Assembly: GCF_001696455.1 (NCBI RefSeq)
Contig: NZ_MAUJ01000001.1
Coordinates: 1,178,001 to 1,242,000 of the forward strand
Direction: 5' to 3'
Source: Pseudoalteromonas luteoviolacea
GTDB taxonomy: Bacteria > Pseudomonadota > Gammaproteobacteria > Enterobacterales > Alteromonadaceae
DNA: 64,000 nucleotides
The position numbers were made by a program, and so were the translations under genes. Shown in pieces: positions 1 through 10,194 of the stretch. Under the pieces are notes generated by a model. It did not search any database, was not told the origin of the DNA, and was given only the letters and a program-made list of their open reading frames with translations. Numbering within the stretch: the stretch's first letter is position 1; each line of letters starts with the position of its first letter.

Positions 1-1
1 T

Positions 2-520
2 GGCGTTATGCTATTGACTGTGTTTGTTGATTTAATTGTCGCTGTGGGCTTAGGTGTATTTATATCTAACATTATGGTTATTGAGAGGCTAAGCCGTGTT
101 CAAGAGCAACATGTTAAAGCAATCAGTGACAGTGATACAGATGAAGATGTGCCACTGAGTGCGCACGAAAAGTCCTTACTGGAAAAAGCACAGGGTCAAT
201 TATTGTTTTTCTACTTGTCAGGCCCTATGATTTTCAGTGTATCTAAAGCGATTGCTCGTCAACATAGACAAATCAGTGAATACAAAACAATGGTTTTAGA
301 CTTAAGTGATGTCGCCATGTTAGATGTGACTGTAAGCCTTGCCATTGAAAATGCGATTTCTGATGCCGTTGATGCAAATGTGGAAGTATTTATTTATTCA
401 CCTAACCCAGAAACAAGCGAAAGGCTTAACAAAATTAATGTGCGTGAAAAGCTTGGTGATGACGCGTTTTGTCATAGCCGAGAGTCAGCATTGAACAAAG
501 CGCTAGAAGCAATGAGTTAA
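2..520 (+). CDS. SulP-family anion permease, C-terminal part with STAS domain (5' end outside window)
   Basis: The reading frame is already open at base 2, so this is the 3' end of a longer gene. The first residues are hydrophobic and match the last membrane helix of a SulP transporter. About 50 charged residues follow, then a STAS domain (from about residue 62 of the visible part: a GQLLFFYLSGPMIF strand, and VLDLSDVAMLDVTVSLAIENAI, where the D-V-x-x-L-D motif of the STAS helix is clear). SulP proteins sit in the inner membrane and move sulfate, bicarbonate or other anions; the STAS domain is regulatory. The substrate cannot be read from this fragment. A hairpin follows the stop. Confidence 0.85.
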   Translation, partial: GVMLLTVFVDLIVAVGLGVFISNIMVIERLSRVQEQHVKAISDSDTDEDVPLSAHEKSLLEKAQGQLLFFYLSGPMIFSVSKAIARQHRQISEYKTMVLDLSDVAMLDVTVSLAIENAISDAVDANVEVFIYSPNPETSERLNKINVREKLGDDAFCHSRESALNKALEAMS

Positions 521-524
521 AGCT

Positions 525-549
525 AAGGGTTAGTTAGTTGCTAACCCTT
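525..549. terminator. Hairpin between converging SulP and LysR genes
   Basis: A 9-bp perfect inverted repeat (AAGGGTTAG at 525-533, CTAACCCTT at 541-549) lies right after the SulP stop and overlaps the stop of the converging LysR gene. There is no clear U-tract on either side, so termination is plausible but not certain. Confidence 0.45.
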
Positions 550-1405
550 CGGCAAGAAACTCTAGTAACTCCCGAACAGAAGTGGGTAAAAACCTTCTGG
601 GTGGATACACCGCCCAGACCCCTTCTGATTCGGGCTTGAAGTCTTGCAACACTTCCACTAACGCATGATTCGATATCGCTTCTTCTAGGTAATAATGTGG
701 AAGTTGTACTAAACCAAGGCCTTGCTCAGCAGCATTAACGAGTGCCCAGCCACTGTTACACCTAAGTCTTCCTTTGACATTAAAGTGTGTTTCCTTCCCT
801 TCAGCTACAAACCTCCAAACACTCGACTTGCCCAATAAACAATAATGATGCTCTAAATCAGTCAGCGTTTCGAGTCTAGGCGCACTCGCCAAATAGTTAG
901 GCGCTCCGCAAACCAAAGTTTGACGATGTGCCAATAACCGAGCTCTCAATGAAGAATCTTTTAAGTTTCCAAGTCGAATAGCAAAATCAAAGCCCTGCTC
1001 TATCAAGTCGAGTTGATTGTTATTAAGTTCCATATCTACCTGAATATTGGGATATAGGGACATAAACTTATTGATGAGTGGCATGATGTATTGCTCTCCA
1101 TACATCACTGGGGCAGTGATCTTAATCTTGCCTGCTGGTTCTGCATCGCGCTGTCTTAGCGCCGCGGTGGCATCATCAAGGACATGTTGCAGATGTTTGG
1201 CATGGGATAAAAAGACGTTTCCCTCTGTCGTCAAAGATAGCTTGCGTGTTGTCCGATTTAAAAGTTGATAGCCCAGCGTTCCCTCTAAAGCTTTAACACG
1301 CCGACTGACTTGTGCTACTGAGGTGTCGAGTTGTTCTGCAGCCCCAGTAAACGAACCACATACTGCAACAGCAACAAATTCATCAATTCCAACCCACCTA
1401 TCCAT
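530..1405 (-). CDS. LysR-family transcriptional regulator next to formaldehyde detoxification genes
   Basis: A 291-residue LysR protein. The N-terminal winged helix-turn-helix (FVAVAVCGSFTGAAEQL, then VAQVSRRVKALE) is followed by a periplasmic-binding-like effector domain. The ATG at 1403-1405 (MDRWVGIDEF) is chosen because family members begin there; an upstream start would add 15 atypical residues. It is transcribed divergently from frmA across about 98 bases. In marine gammaproteobacteria a LysR gene is often divergent from the glutathione-dependent formaldehyde dehydrogenase gene, so it probably controls frmA-fghA, with formaldehyde or S-hydroxymethylglutathione as a possible signal (inference). 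Confidence 0.9.
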   Translation of the reverse strand: MDRWVGIDEFVAVAVCGSFTGAAEQLDTSVAQVSRRVKALEGTLGYQLLNRTTRKLSLTTEGNVFLSHAKHLQHVLDDATAALRQRDAEPAGKIKITAPVMYGEQYIMPLINKFMSLYPNIQVDMELNNNQLDLIEQGFDFAIRLGNLKDSSLRARLLAHRQTLVCGAPNYLASAPRLETLTDLEHHYCLLGKSSVWRFVAEGKETHFNVKGRLRCNSGWALVNAAEQGLGLVQLPHYYLEEAISNHALVEVLQDFKPESEGVWAVYPPRRFLPTSVRELLEFLAEGLATN

Positions 1406-1491
1406 TATTACATATCCGTAAAAGTATTTTATTATTTTAGAGATTATCAAATTTACAATAAAGGTTATACTAAGCTCATCTATAAAAGTAG

Positions 1492-2625
<1,134 letters not shown>

Positions 2626-2702
2626 ACGACAGAATGATGGTGGTGATCCCGCCATCATTCAGCAATATTAAAATTCACTAACGTAAAGGTATTTTAGTAA
2701 GT

Positions 2703-3545
2703 ATGGAATTGATTAGCGAAAATAAAGTCTTTGGTGGTTGGCACAAACGCTATAAACACGCAAGTACGGTTAATAATTGCGAGATGACTTTTGCGGTATA
2801 CATGCCTGAACAAGTCAAAAATGGGGCAAAAGTGCCTACTTTGTACTGGCTATCAGGGCTAACCTGTACCGATGAAAACTTCATGCAAAAAGCCGCCGCG
2901 TTTAAATATGCGAGTCAACATGGCATTGCGATCATTGCACCCGATACGAGCCCGAGGGGTGAAAATGTTGCAGACGATGCCTCAGGTGCATACGATTTCG
3001 GATTGGGCGCTGGCTTCTATGTAAACGCGACACAAGAGCCATTTAGTCGCCATTATAATATGTATGATTACATCACCAAAGAATTGCCCGAGCTGATTGA
3101 AGCACACTTTCCTGTTAACGACAAAAAGAGTATCTTCGGTCACTCCATGGGAGGTCATGGTGCCTTGGTCATCGGCTTAAGAAATAGCTTAGAATACGAG
3201 AGCATCTCTGCATTTGCACCTATCGTTAACCCGGTTAATTGTCCGTGGGGCCAAAAAGCATTTAGTGGTTATCTCGGTGACGACGTAAGTATCTGGAATC
3301 AATATGATGCAACTGAATTGATGCAAGCATCGTGTTATGACATAAAGCGCCCTATCAAAATAGATCAAGGTAATGCTGATCAGTTTTTAACATCACAGCT
3401 GAAGCCAGAAAACTTTATTCAGGCTGCAACGGCTAACAACTTCGAAATCGAATACCAAAGTCATGATGGCTACGATCACAGCTACTTTTTCATTTCAACG
3501 TTTGTAGAGCAACACATCAATTTTCACGCAAAATATCTAAAGTAA
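2703..3545 (+). CDS. fghA: S-formylglutathione hydrolase
   Basis: A 280-residue esterase-D-type alpha/beta hydrolase that releases formate and glutathione from S-formylglutathione, completing formaldehyde detoxification after FrmA. The nucleophile elbow GHSMGGHG places the catalytic Ser at 148. D226 (QGNADQFL) and H259 (GYDHSYFF) complete the triad. The oxyanion region YWLSGLTCTDENF near residues 48-60 is typical. Length matches the family. It lies in the same orientation 77 bases after frmA, likely co-transcribed, and ends at a strong bidirectional terminator. Confidence 0.97.
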   Translation: MELISENKVFGGWHKRYKHASTVNNCEMTFAVYMPEQVKNGAKVPTLYWLSGLTCTDENFMQKAAAFKYASQHGIAIIAPDTSPRGENVADDASGAYDFGLGAGFYVNATQEPFSRHYNMYDYITKELPELIEAHFPVNDKKSIFGHSMGGHGALVIGLRNSLEYESISAFAPIVNPVNCPWGQKAFSGYLGDDVSIWNQYDATELMQASCYDIKRPIKIDQGNADQFLTSQLKPENFIQAATANNFEIEYQSHDGYDHSYFFISTFVEQHINFHAKYLK

Positions 3546-3563
3546 AAGTATTTTGGCATGAAA

Positions 3564-3588
3564 AAAGGCGCTTTTCCCTAGCGCCTTT
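3564..3588. terminator. Bidirectional Rho-independent terminator after fghA
   Basis: Stem AAAGGCGC (3564-3571) pairs with GCGCCTTT (3581-3588) with A/T runs on both sides. It lies between the convergent fghA and beta-ketoacyl synthase genes and can serve both. Confidence 0.85.
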
Positions 3589-3610
3589 AATTGCTTAACA
3601 TTAATTCTAT

Positions 3611-5512
3611 TTACTTACTGATATCTTGATACTGATTCAAGCCACTTAAAGATATCGCCTGTTCAAATCCAGGAATATGCAATTCATTTTGATCAATCTC
3701 TAAACCTGATTCATCTATCATGCCGTTGCCAAATCGATAAATCAGTTCATACTGACCAAGGTCTGCCGACTCTCTGTAAGTTTGCTGTCTTGCGATAGTT
3801 TGAGCTAATTTTTCTGAATATGACTCAAGTCTTTCTTCCCCGTGACGCTTACTCAATAACTTATGAGTTACATTTGGAGAAAAGACGGTCGCAGTTGCAT
3901 TATTACCACCAAAGCCTTTAGAGTTTATGAACGCTACATCCATTTCGCCACAATCATAGTGTTCAGTTCGGATATCAAGGTGTTCATTCCATACATCATC
4001 AGCAACTTTATCAATAGTCGTGATACCCGGCATAATATTGTGACTAAAGACGCCTAAAGCAATCGCTAATTGATCACCTGATGCAGGCGCTATTGTATGG
4101 CCAACGAATGCTTTTGGTGCCGCTAATTTCCATCCTTCAATGGAAAAAGCTTCTGCAACTTTATGATAGATAGCGGACTCTGTAACTCGGTTTTGTGGTG
4201 TACTTGAACCGTGTGCAAGAATAAAACTACGCTTTTGTAAAGACTCAGACCCTACAATCTGCTGAGCCAGTGCAACTGACTTAGCCATCGTAATATAGTT
4301 GCCAGGACCAGGCGCTGTAATAGACTTTTTAACACCATCGGCATTTACAAACACGTCAACAACAGAGCCCATAACCTGAGCGCCTAGTTCAAGTGCAAGC
4401 TTATCATCCATTAGAATCGCAACTTGCGCACCTTCACCAATTGTAAAGCCACAGTTTTCACCAAAAGGACGACTGGTTCTGCGATGATCCGCAACGTCTG
4501 AGTTATCAAGTTTCTTCAAGCCCTCTTCATTCGCCAATGCGCCCATATTACCAAAGCCTTCAATGACTTCTGGCGTTAGCGCACATTCAACGCTAGCAAC
4601 AACGGCCACACGTGTACGCCCGGCTTGAATATCATTCACCGCAGCCCTTAGGTTATATAGAAACGTTGCGCACGCACCCGTTGAGGTGAAAGTCGTCCCA
4701 ACACTACCAGTAACATAGGCATTGATGAAATCAGTAGACATTGTATTTAAACCCAACGCCAACTGCTTTGTACTGACTCGATCACCTTTTAATCTGTTTC
4801 GAATAAGACCACCAAGGCCTTCAGCATCCATTTGGCCTGCAACGGAAGCTGAATAAGTACCTATTTCATCAGGCCTTACACTGTTAATCACCAGTTCCCA
4901 ATCTAGGCCTGTTGACTTAATTGCATCAGTTGCAGAAAAGATAGTCGCTTGCAAACCTCTTGGTTGATAGCGGCTGTTGTACATGTTAGCTGGCTCAAAG
5001 CCTGTAGGTAGCTGACCTGCGGCTTTGATTGGGTTATCCCTGTAGCTATCATGCTTTATTTCTAACTGTTCGGGGACACGAACTTTGACTGTTTTTGGTT
5101 CAACTTCCTCAACAATCCAACTACTGGGCACTGGCGTAGGCAAATCACGCTTTCGGCATGTAAAAGAGATACCTTCACTGTTATTTGCCGTAATAGTCAG
5201 CTTCTGTTGCCAGTGAGTGGCATCCACATCAAAGTGATTTTTCTCTATTTTCCGGATTAAAGTGCCAGCAATTATTTGCTCGCCAAGTTTCTTTTCAATA
5301 TCTCTAGCACTCACGACCTCACCGTCATGAGTCACCAGCTTACCTTCTTCAAAAGATACTAAGTTCATCAAAGTGGCTAGACCAAGAAAAGTCTCTTCTC
5401 TTGCAGCACCATCAAGCTTATCCAGTATGATCCTTCTGTAACCTTGGTGGAAAGATGTACGACCTGCAGCGTTGATGCCGCCCATACCGACTATGATAGG
5501 TAATGCTGTCAT
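3611..5512 (-). CDS. Long beta-ketoacyl-ACP synthase family protein
   Basis: A 633-residue condensing enzyme. The thiolase-fold domain starts near residue 180 and carries the Cys-His-His triad of decarboxylating KAS enzymes: C281 (TSTGACATF), H434 (LAHGSSTPQ) and H472 (FVGHTIAPASGD). About 170 residues precede this fold; they begin IIVGMGGINAAGR, which resembles a second KAS-like N-terminus, so the length is well above the 410 residues of FabB/FabF. Such long forms occur as stand-alone genes in Vibrio and Alteromonadales. The role in fatty acid metabolism is unproven; no ACP or other synthase gene is adjacent. Divergent from the GlxA-like regulator. Confidence 0.88.
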   Translation of the reverse strand: MTALPIIVGMGGINAAGRTSFHQGYRRIILDKLDGAAREETFLGLATLMNLVSFEEGKLVTHDGEVVSARDIEKKLGEQIIAGTLIRKIEKNHFDVDATHWQQKLTITANNSEGISFTCRKRDLPTPVPSSWIVEEVEPKTVKVRVPEQLEIKHDSYRDNPIKAAGQLPTGFEPANMYNSRYQPRGLQATIFSATDAIKSTGLDWELVINSVRPDEIGTYSASVAGQMDAEGLGGLIRNRLKGDRVSTKQLALGLNTMSTDFINAYVTGSVGTTFTSTGACATFLYNLRAAVNDIQAGRTRVAVVASVECALTPEVIEGFGNMGALANEEGLKKLDNSDVADHRRTSRPFGENCGFTIGEGAQVAILMDDKLALELGAQVMGSVVDVFVNADGVKKSITAPGPGNYITMAKSVALAQQIVGSESLQKRSFILAHGSSTPQNRVTESAIYHKVAEAFSIEGWKLAAPKAFVGHTIAPASGDQLAIALGVFSHNIMPGITTIDKVADDVWNEHLDIRTEHYDCGEMDVAFINSKGFGGNNATATVFSPNVTHKLLSKRHGEERLESYSEKLAQTIARQQTYRESADLGQYELIYRFGNGMIDESGLEIDQNELHIPGFEQAISLSGLNQYQDISK

Positions 5513-5594
5513 ATATAACTCATTTAATACTAATTTGTTGCAATAATTCTAGAATGAAGTAGATAATATAACTTAACACATTTCGCCATTAATC

Positions 5595-6623
5595 ATGCCT
5601 TTTTCGCCAACATCAAGTGGTCAGATGAGTAAAATGAATAAAATCAAAATAGCAATAACATTATATGAACAAATATTAATCACAAGCGTAACGTTACCAA
5701 TTGAAATGCTCCGAGCTGGAGAAGCATTCGCAAAAAGGCACTCGCGAGATTCGTTTGTTCCCCTCGATATTGCGTGTTTAAGCCAAACTGGTAAAACAGT
5801 GAAAACACCCATGGGAATGACTATGGACGTACAGTCCAATTTCAGCGCATTAACAGAGTATGATTATGTGATCGTGCCGAGCATTTGGCGTAATCCAAGA
5901 CCCGTTGTTACCAATAACCCACAGCTTGCAAAAAGCTTGTCAGAAGCATGGCATCAAGGTGCAACATTAATTGGCGTTGGTACCGGTGTATGCTTTTTAG
6001 CCGAATCAGCAATATTAGATGGCCACTCAGCTACAACACATTGGCACTACGCCAAGCAATTCTCTAAAAGCTACCCCAATGTACAGCTCAAGCCCGACTA
6101 TTTTATTACTCAATCAGACCGCATATATTCAGTCGCCAGTCTAAATGCACTGGCTGACGTCGTGGTACATTTAATTGGCCTGTTTTACGGCAAAGAAGCA
6201 GCCAATCACGTTCAGCAGAACTTTTCTCACGAAATACGGAAACCTTATGAGGAGCAGCGGTATTTAGAAGGCGCGGTGGATAGGCATAGTGATGAACAAA
6301 TTGCGGCTATTCAATTTTGGCTGAAAAATAACGCTAATTCTATTTCTTCGCTTAGTGACGTCGCCGAACAATTTAACATGAGCTATCGGAGTTTTAATCG
6401 TCGCTTTAAATCTGCAACCGGAAAAACTGCGATTAACTATGTACAAGAAGTCAGAATACAACAAGCATCGGAACTGCTATCTTCTACCAATTTAAGCATA
6501 CAAGATATTGCATTGACTGTTGGTTTTAGCTCCCAAAGTCAATTATCTCGGGCATTTAAGGAGCAAATGAATCAAACGCCCAGTAGCTACCGACAAATTG
6601 TGAGGAAGAAATTGTTCTCGTAA
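5595..6623 (+). CDS. GlxA-like AraC-family regulator with DJ-1/PfpI domain
   Basis: A 342-residue regulator. The N-terminal 200 residues form a DJ-1/PfpI-type domain, with the nucleophile-elbow-like Cys at C133 (GVGTGVCFL) followed by HSATTHWHY. The C-terminal 100 residues form an AraC DNA-binding domain with two helix-turn-helices (SDVAEQFNMSYRSFNRRFK and IQDIALTVGFSSQSQLSRAFK). ATGs at 5625 and 5634 are alternative starts; none has a clear ribosome site. It is divergent from the beta-ketoacyl synthase gene across 82 bases, which makes that gene a candidate target (inference). The effector is unknown. Confidence 0.9.
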   Translation: MPFSPTSSGQMSKMNKIKIAITLYEQILITSVTLPIEMLRAGEAFAKRHSRDSFVPLDIACLSQTGKTVKTPMGMTMDVQSNFSALTEYDYVIVPSIWRNPRPVVTNNPQLAKSLSEAWHQGATLIGVGTGVCFLAESAILDGHSATTHWHYAKQFSKSYPNVQLKPDYFITQSDRIYSVASLNALADVVVHLIGLFYGKEAANHVQQNFSHEIRKPYEEQRYLEGAVDRHSDEQIAAIQFWLKNNANSISSLSDVAEQFNMSYRSFNRRFKSATGKTAINYVQEVRIQQASELLSSTNLSIQDIALTVGFSSQSQLSRAFKEQMNQTPSSYRQIVRKKLFS

Positions 6624-7103
6624 TTATAAAATTGCTTCAATATTTAAATACTGGGTGCGGCCATTAAAATTAAACTCTACCTCATCACCTAAGAGTTTAC
6701 CTTTTAAAGCTTGGCCCAGTGGCGACGCGAGCGTCAAAATCATTACCTGCTCAGAACCAATTTCAATTTTAAGGCCACCTTCAGTCGGACCTATATAATA
6801 CCAGCTCAATACTTGTGACTCATCGTCGCATAGATTTATCAATGCGCCTTCAATCACACACTCTGTTGAACTTAAGGTATAGCTTTTTTTGAAGGCGTTA
6901 ATAGCACTTATTGCCTGCTCAACCCTTTCACTTTGCCCTTCGGCTAAATAACCTGACTCAATACTCAATGAATCATATTGAGTTTCTGCAGCGCTCTGTT
7001 CATGAATTGCGTCCTCACGAGCACTATCAGCCGCAGCTTTAGCCTCATACAACTTACCTTCTAAGGCGAGCTTTAACGCCTCTATAACCACTATTTTTTT
7101 CAC
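6624..7103 (-). CDS. GreA/GreB-like factor (degenerate transcription elongation factor family)
   Basis: A 159-residue protein. The first 75 residues are a charged helical stretch that could be the Gre coiled coil (EALKLALEGKLYEAKAAADSA). The last 60 carry a Gre C-terminal motif (ASPLGQALKGKLLGDEVEF, with the P-x-G-x-A-L-x-G-K and G-D pattern). It is distinct from the authentic GreA encoded at 31.7-32.2 kb. The coiled-coil tip lacks the usual paired acidic residues in a D-L-x-E-N-A context, so RNA-cleavage stimulation is doubtful. Stop codons of this gene and the converging AraC gene abut. It likely binds RNA polymerase (inference). Confidence 0.75.
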   Translation of the reverse strand: MKKIVVIEALKLALEGKLYEAKAAADSAREDAIHEQSAAETQYDSLSIESGYLAEGQSERVEQAISAINAFKKSYTLSSTECVIEGALINLCDDESQVLSWYYIGPTEGGLKIEIGSEQVMILTLASPLGQALKGKLLGDEVEFNFNGRTQYLNIEAIL

Positions 7104-7121
7104 AGCACTCTCTTAAAAGCA

Positions 7122-7143
7122 AAAAGGGCCAACCGGCCCTTTT
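7122..7143 (-). terminator. Rho-independent terminator of the lipoprotein/barrel operon
   Basis: AAAGGGCC and GGCCCTTT form a hairpin with a four-base loop just downstream of the minus-strand lipoprotein stop at 7163. On the minus strand the stem is followed by a short T-rich run. Confidence 0.8.
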
Positions 7144-7162
7144 GATAAACCCCTATTTTATA

Positions 7163-9052
7163 TTAAAACAGAGATTCGAAGCTACCATCTGGAAACAATA
7201 CGCCAGGGATCCCTCTAATAGTCCTCACGTCTCCAACGGTTTTATCCCCAAAGTAAAAACCACCTGTATATAACTTATCTTTCTTCTTAATATCGACCCA
7301 ATAGCCATCTCGACCGCGAACGATTAAGTTAATATTACCACCGACGTTTGTTACCGTTAACTCGCTTACATGCCCGCCTAGTATCATAGAAACATCGACG
7401 GTGCCAAAGTTCGTAAAAGTATCGGGCTCCCCATCCAATTGAATGCGAAGATCTTTGCCACCATTTAAAGCTAATTCTAACTGGACTCCAAAAGTAAGAT
7501 CAAGGTTCTCCGTTAAAGCCAGCGGAGAACGTTCATTCGCGTACAATCGGATTGGTGTAGTTTGGTTTGGGGTTGTTAATATCCCGTCTACTTTTAAATA
7601 AGGTATAATTGTCTTAGTTGTGCGTATATTCAGGACATCTCGAATCACGTCTAGTTCAATTTTACCCGTTAGAACGGAATTCGTTTGTGTTAATTCTACT
7701 CGGCCTTTTGCCGATGCAACACCGGCTATCTCTTGCACATTATTTGGATCAAAGCTGTTACTAGATACAATTTCAAAAGAATCAAATGTAAAGTTAAGAT
7801 CAGTGCCAGGTTTTGTTACGACCCCTCCCCCTGAACCAACAACTTTGTCACCTAACGTAGGACTGATCCTCCATTCCGGTACAAGGACATCAATATTGAT
7901 TTCAAAACCACGTCGTGTGCCAGTAATCACCCAGCGAAATCCTACCTTCGTCTCATATCTAATGTCTAAACCTGGCAATTCATATTGACCAGCCTCTGAA
8001 CCTTCTGCTGGAGAAACATGCTTTACAACGTCACCGATGACTTCGCCAATAGTCACCAACGCTTGTTGTGCGTCATCACTTGCAATGCTTTCAACATCAT
8101 CCAGTTTTTCTTTTAGCTCTTCACTGTATTGTTCTTCCTGAAGCCTTAACACGCCAAGTGCATTTCGGACTTCCCCCAACAGTTCATTACTGTAAGGTGT
8201 AATTGTGCTTTGAAGTTTATCTAGTTGTCGTAGCCTAAAAAGCTCATTGACCTCAAGCAGCGTTTTCGCTGCATGCTGTCGATACAACGTGTTCGTATCT
8301 TCACTTAGCAGGGTTTCTGATAGATAGTCGTTCGCCAGCGCCAAATACGAAGCCCAAATGTCATTGTCCTCAGACAAGGCTGCATTAAATGTATCGGTAA
8401 ACAGAGCGTCATTCGAGATTTCTAAATTATATTGCTGCATGATGTCTGAATAAGTCATGGCATTGGCAACATACTCTGCTTTTCGTTGTTGTAACACCGT
8501 GCTAACTGTTAAATGATAGTGAGGCGCTGCCGTCAGTGATAGTGGCCGACTATCATAGTTGTTACCAGTAACTGCCGTTGAGTATGCTGAGAAATACAGC
8601 TGGTTTAGACCCGGCACAGGCAACGTGGTGAGCTCAAAACGCAATTTAGCGATCACGGGTTCGCCAAAGTCAATTTCATTGTTCTCATTTAAATCATTCG
8701 GGTCATTCAATTTTGATCTGCCACAACCTAGCACTCTTGGGCACGTTATCTGATCGTTTTCAGGTTCAAATTTAAAATGATACAGTCCTCCCACAGCAAG
8801 TTCAGTGCTAAACTGACTCAATGAGTCCACTGTGTGATTTGTGACTGAGTTATCCAATAGATTAGTGATAGCGAGCTCACCTTTTTGGCCCAAAAATGAA
8901 GGAAGATAGAACTCAACTTTTGCCTCTAAAGATTCATTGACGTTATTACCAAGTCCAGGTTCAATTTCTGACACAGTCGGTGCTTCACCGCCACTCCCTC
9001 CGCAACCAAGCAGTGTGGCTGTCAAAGCCCATAGTACACTTAACTTCTTCAT
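7163..9052 (-). CDS. Predicted surface or periplasmic lipoprotein, unrecognised family
   Basis: A 629-residue protein with a lipoprotein signal (LLGCGGSGG, lipidated Cys at residue 17). No known enzyme motif was recognised. Residues 104-131 hold C104, C110 and an acidic D-x-N-x-N-x-x-I-D-x-x-E loop that resembles a calcium-binding EF-hand/dockerin loop. The same arrangement occurs at 160-187 of the 1025-residue lipoprotein upstream, so the two are related. The middle (about 200-340) is helical and the C-terminal part is beta-rich. It is the last gene of a three-gene unit, 9 bases after the barrel gene. Possibly a partner of the barrel protein at the outer membrane (inference). Confidence 0.8.
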   Translation of the reverse strand: MKKLSVLWALTATLLGCGGSGGEAPTVSEIEPGLGNNVNESLEAKVEFYLPSFLGQKGELAITNLLDNSVTNHTVDSLSQFSTELAVGGLYHFKFEPENDQITCPRVLGCGRSKLNDPNDLNENNEIDFGEPVIAKLRFELTTLPVPGLNQLYFSAYSTAVTGNNYDSRPLSLTAAPHYHLTVSTVLQQRKAEYVANAMTYSDIMQQYNLEISNDALFTDTFNAALSEDNDIWASYLALANDYLSETLLSEDTNTLYRQHAAKTLLEVNELFRLRQLDKLQSTITPYSNELLGEVRNALGVLRLQEEQYSEELKEKLDDVESIASDDAQQALVTIGEVIGDVVKHVSPAEGSEAGQYELPGLDIRYETKVGFRWVITGTRRGFEINIDVLVPEWRISPTLGDKVVGSGGGVVTKPGTDLNFTFDSFEIVSSNSFDPNNVQEIAGVASAKGRVELTQTNSVLTGKIELDVIRDVLNIRTTKTIIPYLKVDGILTTPNQTTPIRLYANERSPLALTENLDLTFGVQLELALNGGKDLRIQLDGEPDTFTNFGTVDVSMILGGHVSELTVTNVGGNINLIVRGRDGYWVDIKKKDKLYTGGFYFGDKTVGDVRTIRGIPGVLFPDGSFESLF

Positions 9053-9061
9053 AATTACTCC

Positions 9062-10138
9062 CTAAAACGCAAACTTCAAAAACCAATTAACTCTTGCGTA
9101 ATACGCATCATCTAGATCTAGTTTGTCCGTTTTAACTGAGACGCCGAAATACTTGTTCTTAATGCCCAACTCAATTGCTTTTGAATGTGTTTCATAACCC
9201 GAATAAATACCCCAATCATCGTTTATGTGGTAATTCACATTACCTTGGATGAAGGTATCGCTACTAAACTTTCGAGTAAATACATCGAATGAGAACTGAT
9301 TGTTGTATCGATAAGATATGTCAAAATAGTAACGAGCTTCATGTTCAAAGGAATACTCAATTTCGCCGCCAAAAGCGGAAGTTCTGAGTCTGACGGAGGG
9401 CTCAGTCACAATACTATCGCCCTGCTCAGTAAATGGCACATCGGTTGTAAAACCATTCACAAACCCCACACCATCGTATTTAGTCTCATTAACTAAATCT
9501 TTTGCCTTTATCGACATTTTTAGATCGTCATTCACTTGCCAGTTGAGTTCGAGGTCAAAAGAATACCCCTTGCCATCTGGCCTTTCTGTTGGAGTAAAAG
9601 ACTTAAAAAGTATATCTTTAGAGAAGTAATATTCTGTTTGTAGTTGCCCTTTGATTTCATCACTGAAAACGGTGCCATCTACAACGGCATCTTGAAAATG
9701 CGCACTTTGGTAATATGTTACCTTGGGCGTGATAGTGATACCATTTCCCAAAAGCTCTATGTCATAAGATAAAAACACACCATGTGTTGTTGATTGCTTG
9801 CCTTTAAGCAAGTATCGATAGTTTCTCCTTTCAAAAGGAAGATCATTTTTCTCTAAATATGTAAAGAGTGCTGTATCAGGGTCAAACTCCAAAACATAGT
9901 TATATCGAGTTTGCGCCCCAATTGAAAACCCTTTGTACTTCACACCAAGTTCAAAAACATTGTATGTAAACGCGCTGTCTCCAGTCGTGATCGGGTGGTC
10001 AAATTCATCAAGGAAAGATTTTACAGGCTGAGCTTCTGTATAAATTTCAGACTCAAAAGTATGAAGAAGCTCTATATCTTTCGCAGCAGCAGTAAACGCT
10101 GTACACAGCGCCATAGAAATAAGGCTGTATTTTATCAT
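9062..10138 (-). CDS. Predicted outer membrane beta-barrel protein
   Basis: A 358-residue protein with a signal peptide (MIKYSLISMALCTAFTAAA, cleavage before KDIEL). The rest is alternating amphipathic beta-strand sequence and ends in an aromatic residue (NWFLKFAF), as barrel proteins do. The ATG at 10138 gives a standard signal peptide; a TTG at 10153 in the same frame lies inside a terminator-like stem and is less likely. There is no recognisable Shine-Dalgarno before the ATG. It lies between two related lipoprotein genes. The function is not recognised; a porin-like or secretion role is possible. Confidence 0.78.
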   Translation of the reverse strand: MIKYSLISMALCTAFTAAAKDIELLHTFESEIYTEAQPVKSFLDEFDHPITTGDSAFTYNVFELGVKYKGFSIGAQTRYNYVLEFDPDTALFTYLEKNDLPFERRNYRYLLKGKQSTTHGVFLSYDIELLGNGITITPKVTYYQSAHFQDAVVDGTVFSDEIKGQLQTEYYFSKDILFKSFTPTERPDGKGYSFDLELNWQVNDDLKMSIKAKDLVNETKYDGVGFVNGFTTDVPFTEQGDSIVTEPSVRLRTSAFGGEIEYSFEHEARYYFDISYRYNNQFSFDVFTRKFSSDTFIQGNVNYHINDDWGIYSGYETHSKAIELGIKNKYFGVSVKTDKLDLDDAYYARVNWFLKFAF

Positions 10139-10151
10139 AAGCAAGTAAAAC

Positions 10152-10177
10152 AAAGGCGGTACTATCGTGCCGCCTTT
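10152..10177 (-). terminator. Terminator-like hairpin between lipoprotein and barrel genes
   Basis: AAAGGCGG (10152-10159) and CCGCCTTT (10170-10177) make an 8-bp stem. On the minus strand it is followed by a T-rich run and, 13 bases later, by the ATG of the barrel gene. It may partly terminate transcription, so the downstream genes would be expressed less than the first. Confidence 0.7.
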
Positions 10178-10194
10178 CCTGTGTTATGGTTATT

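Noticed and set aside
9062..10153. TTG start at 10153 for the barrel protein
   Set aside because: The TTG lies inside a terminator stem and spoils the signal peptide; the ATG at 10138 gives a normal one.
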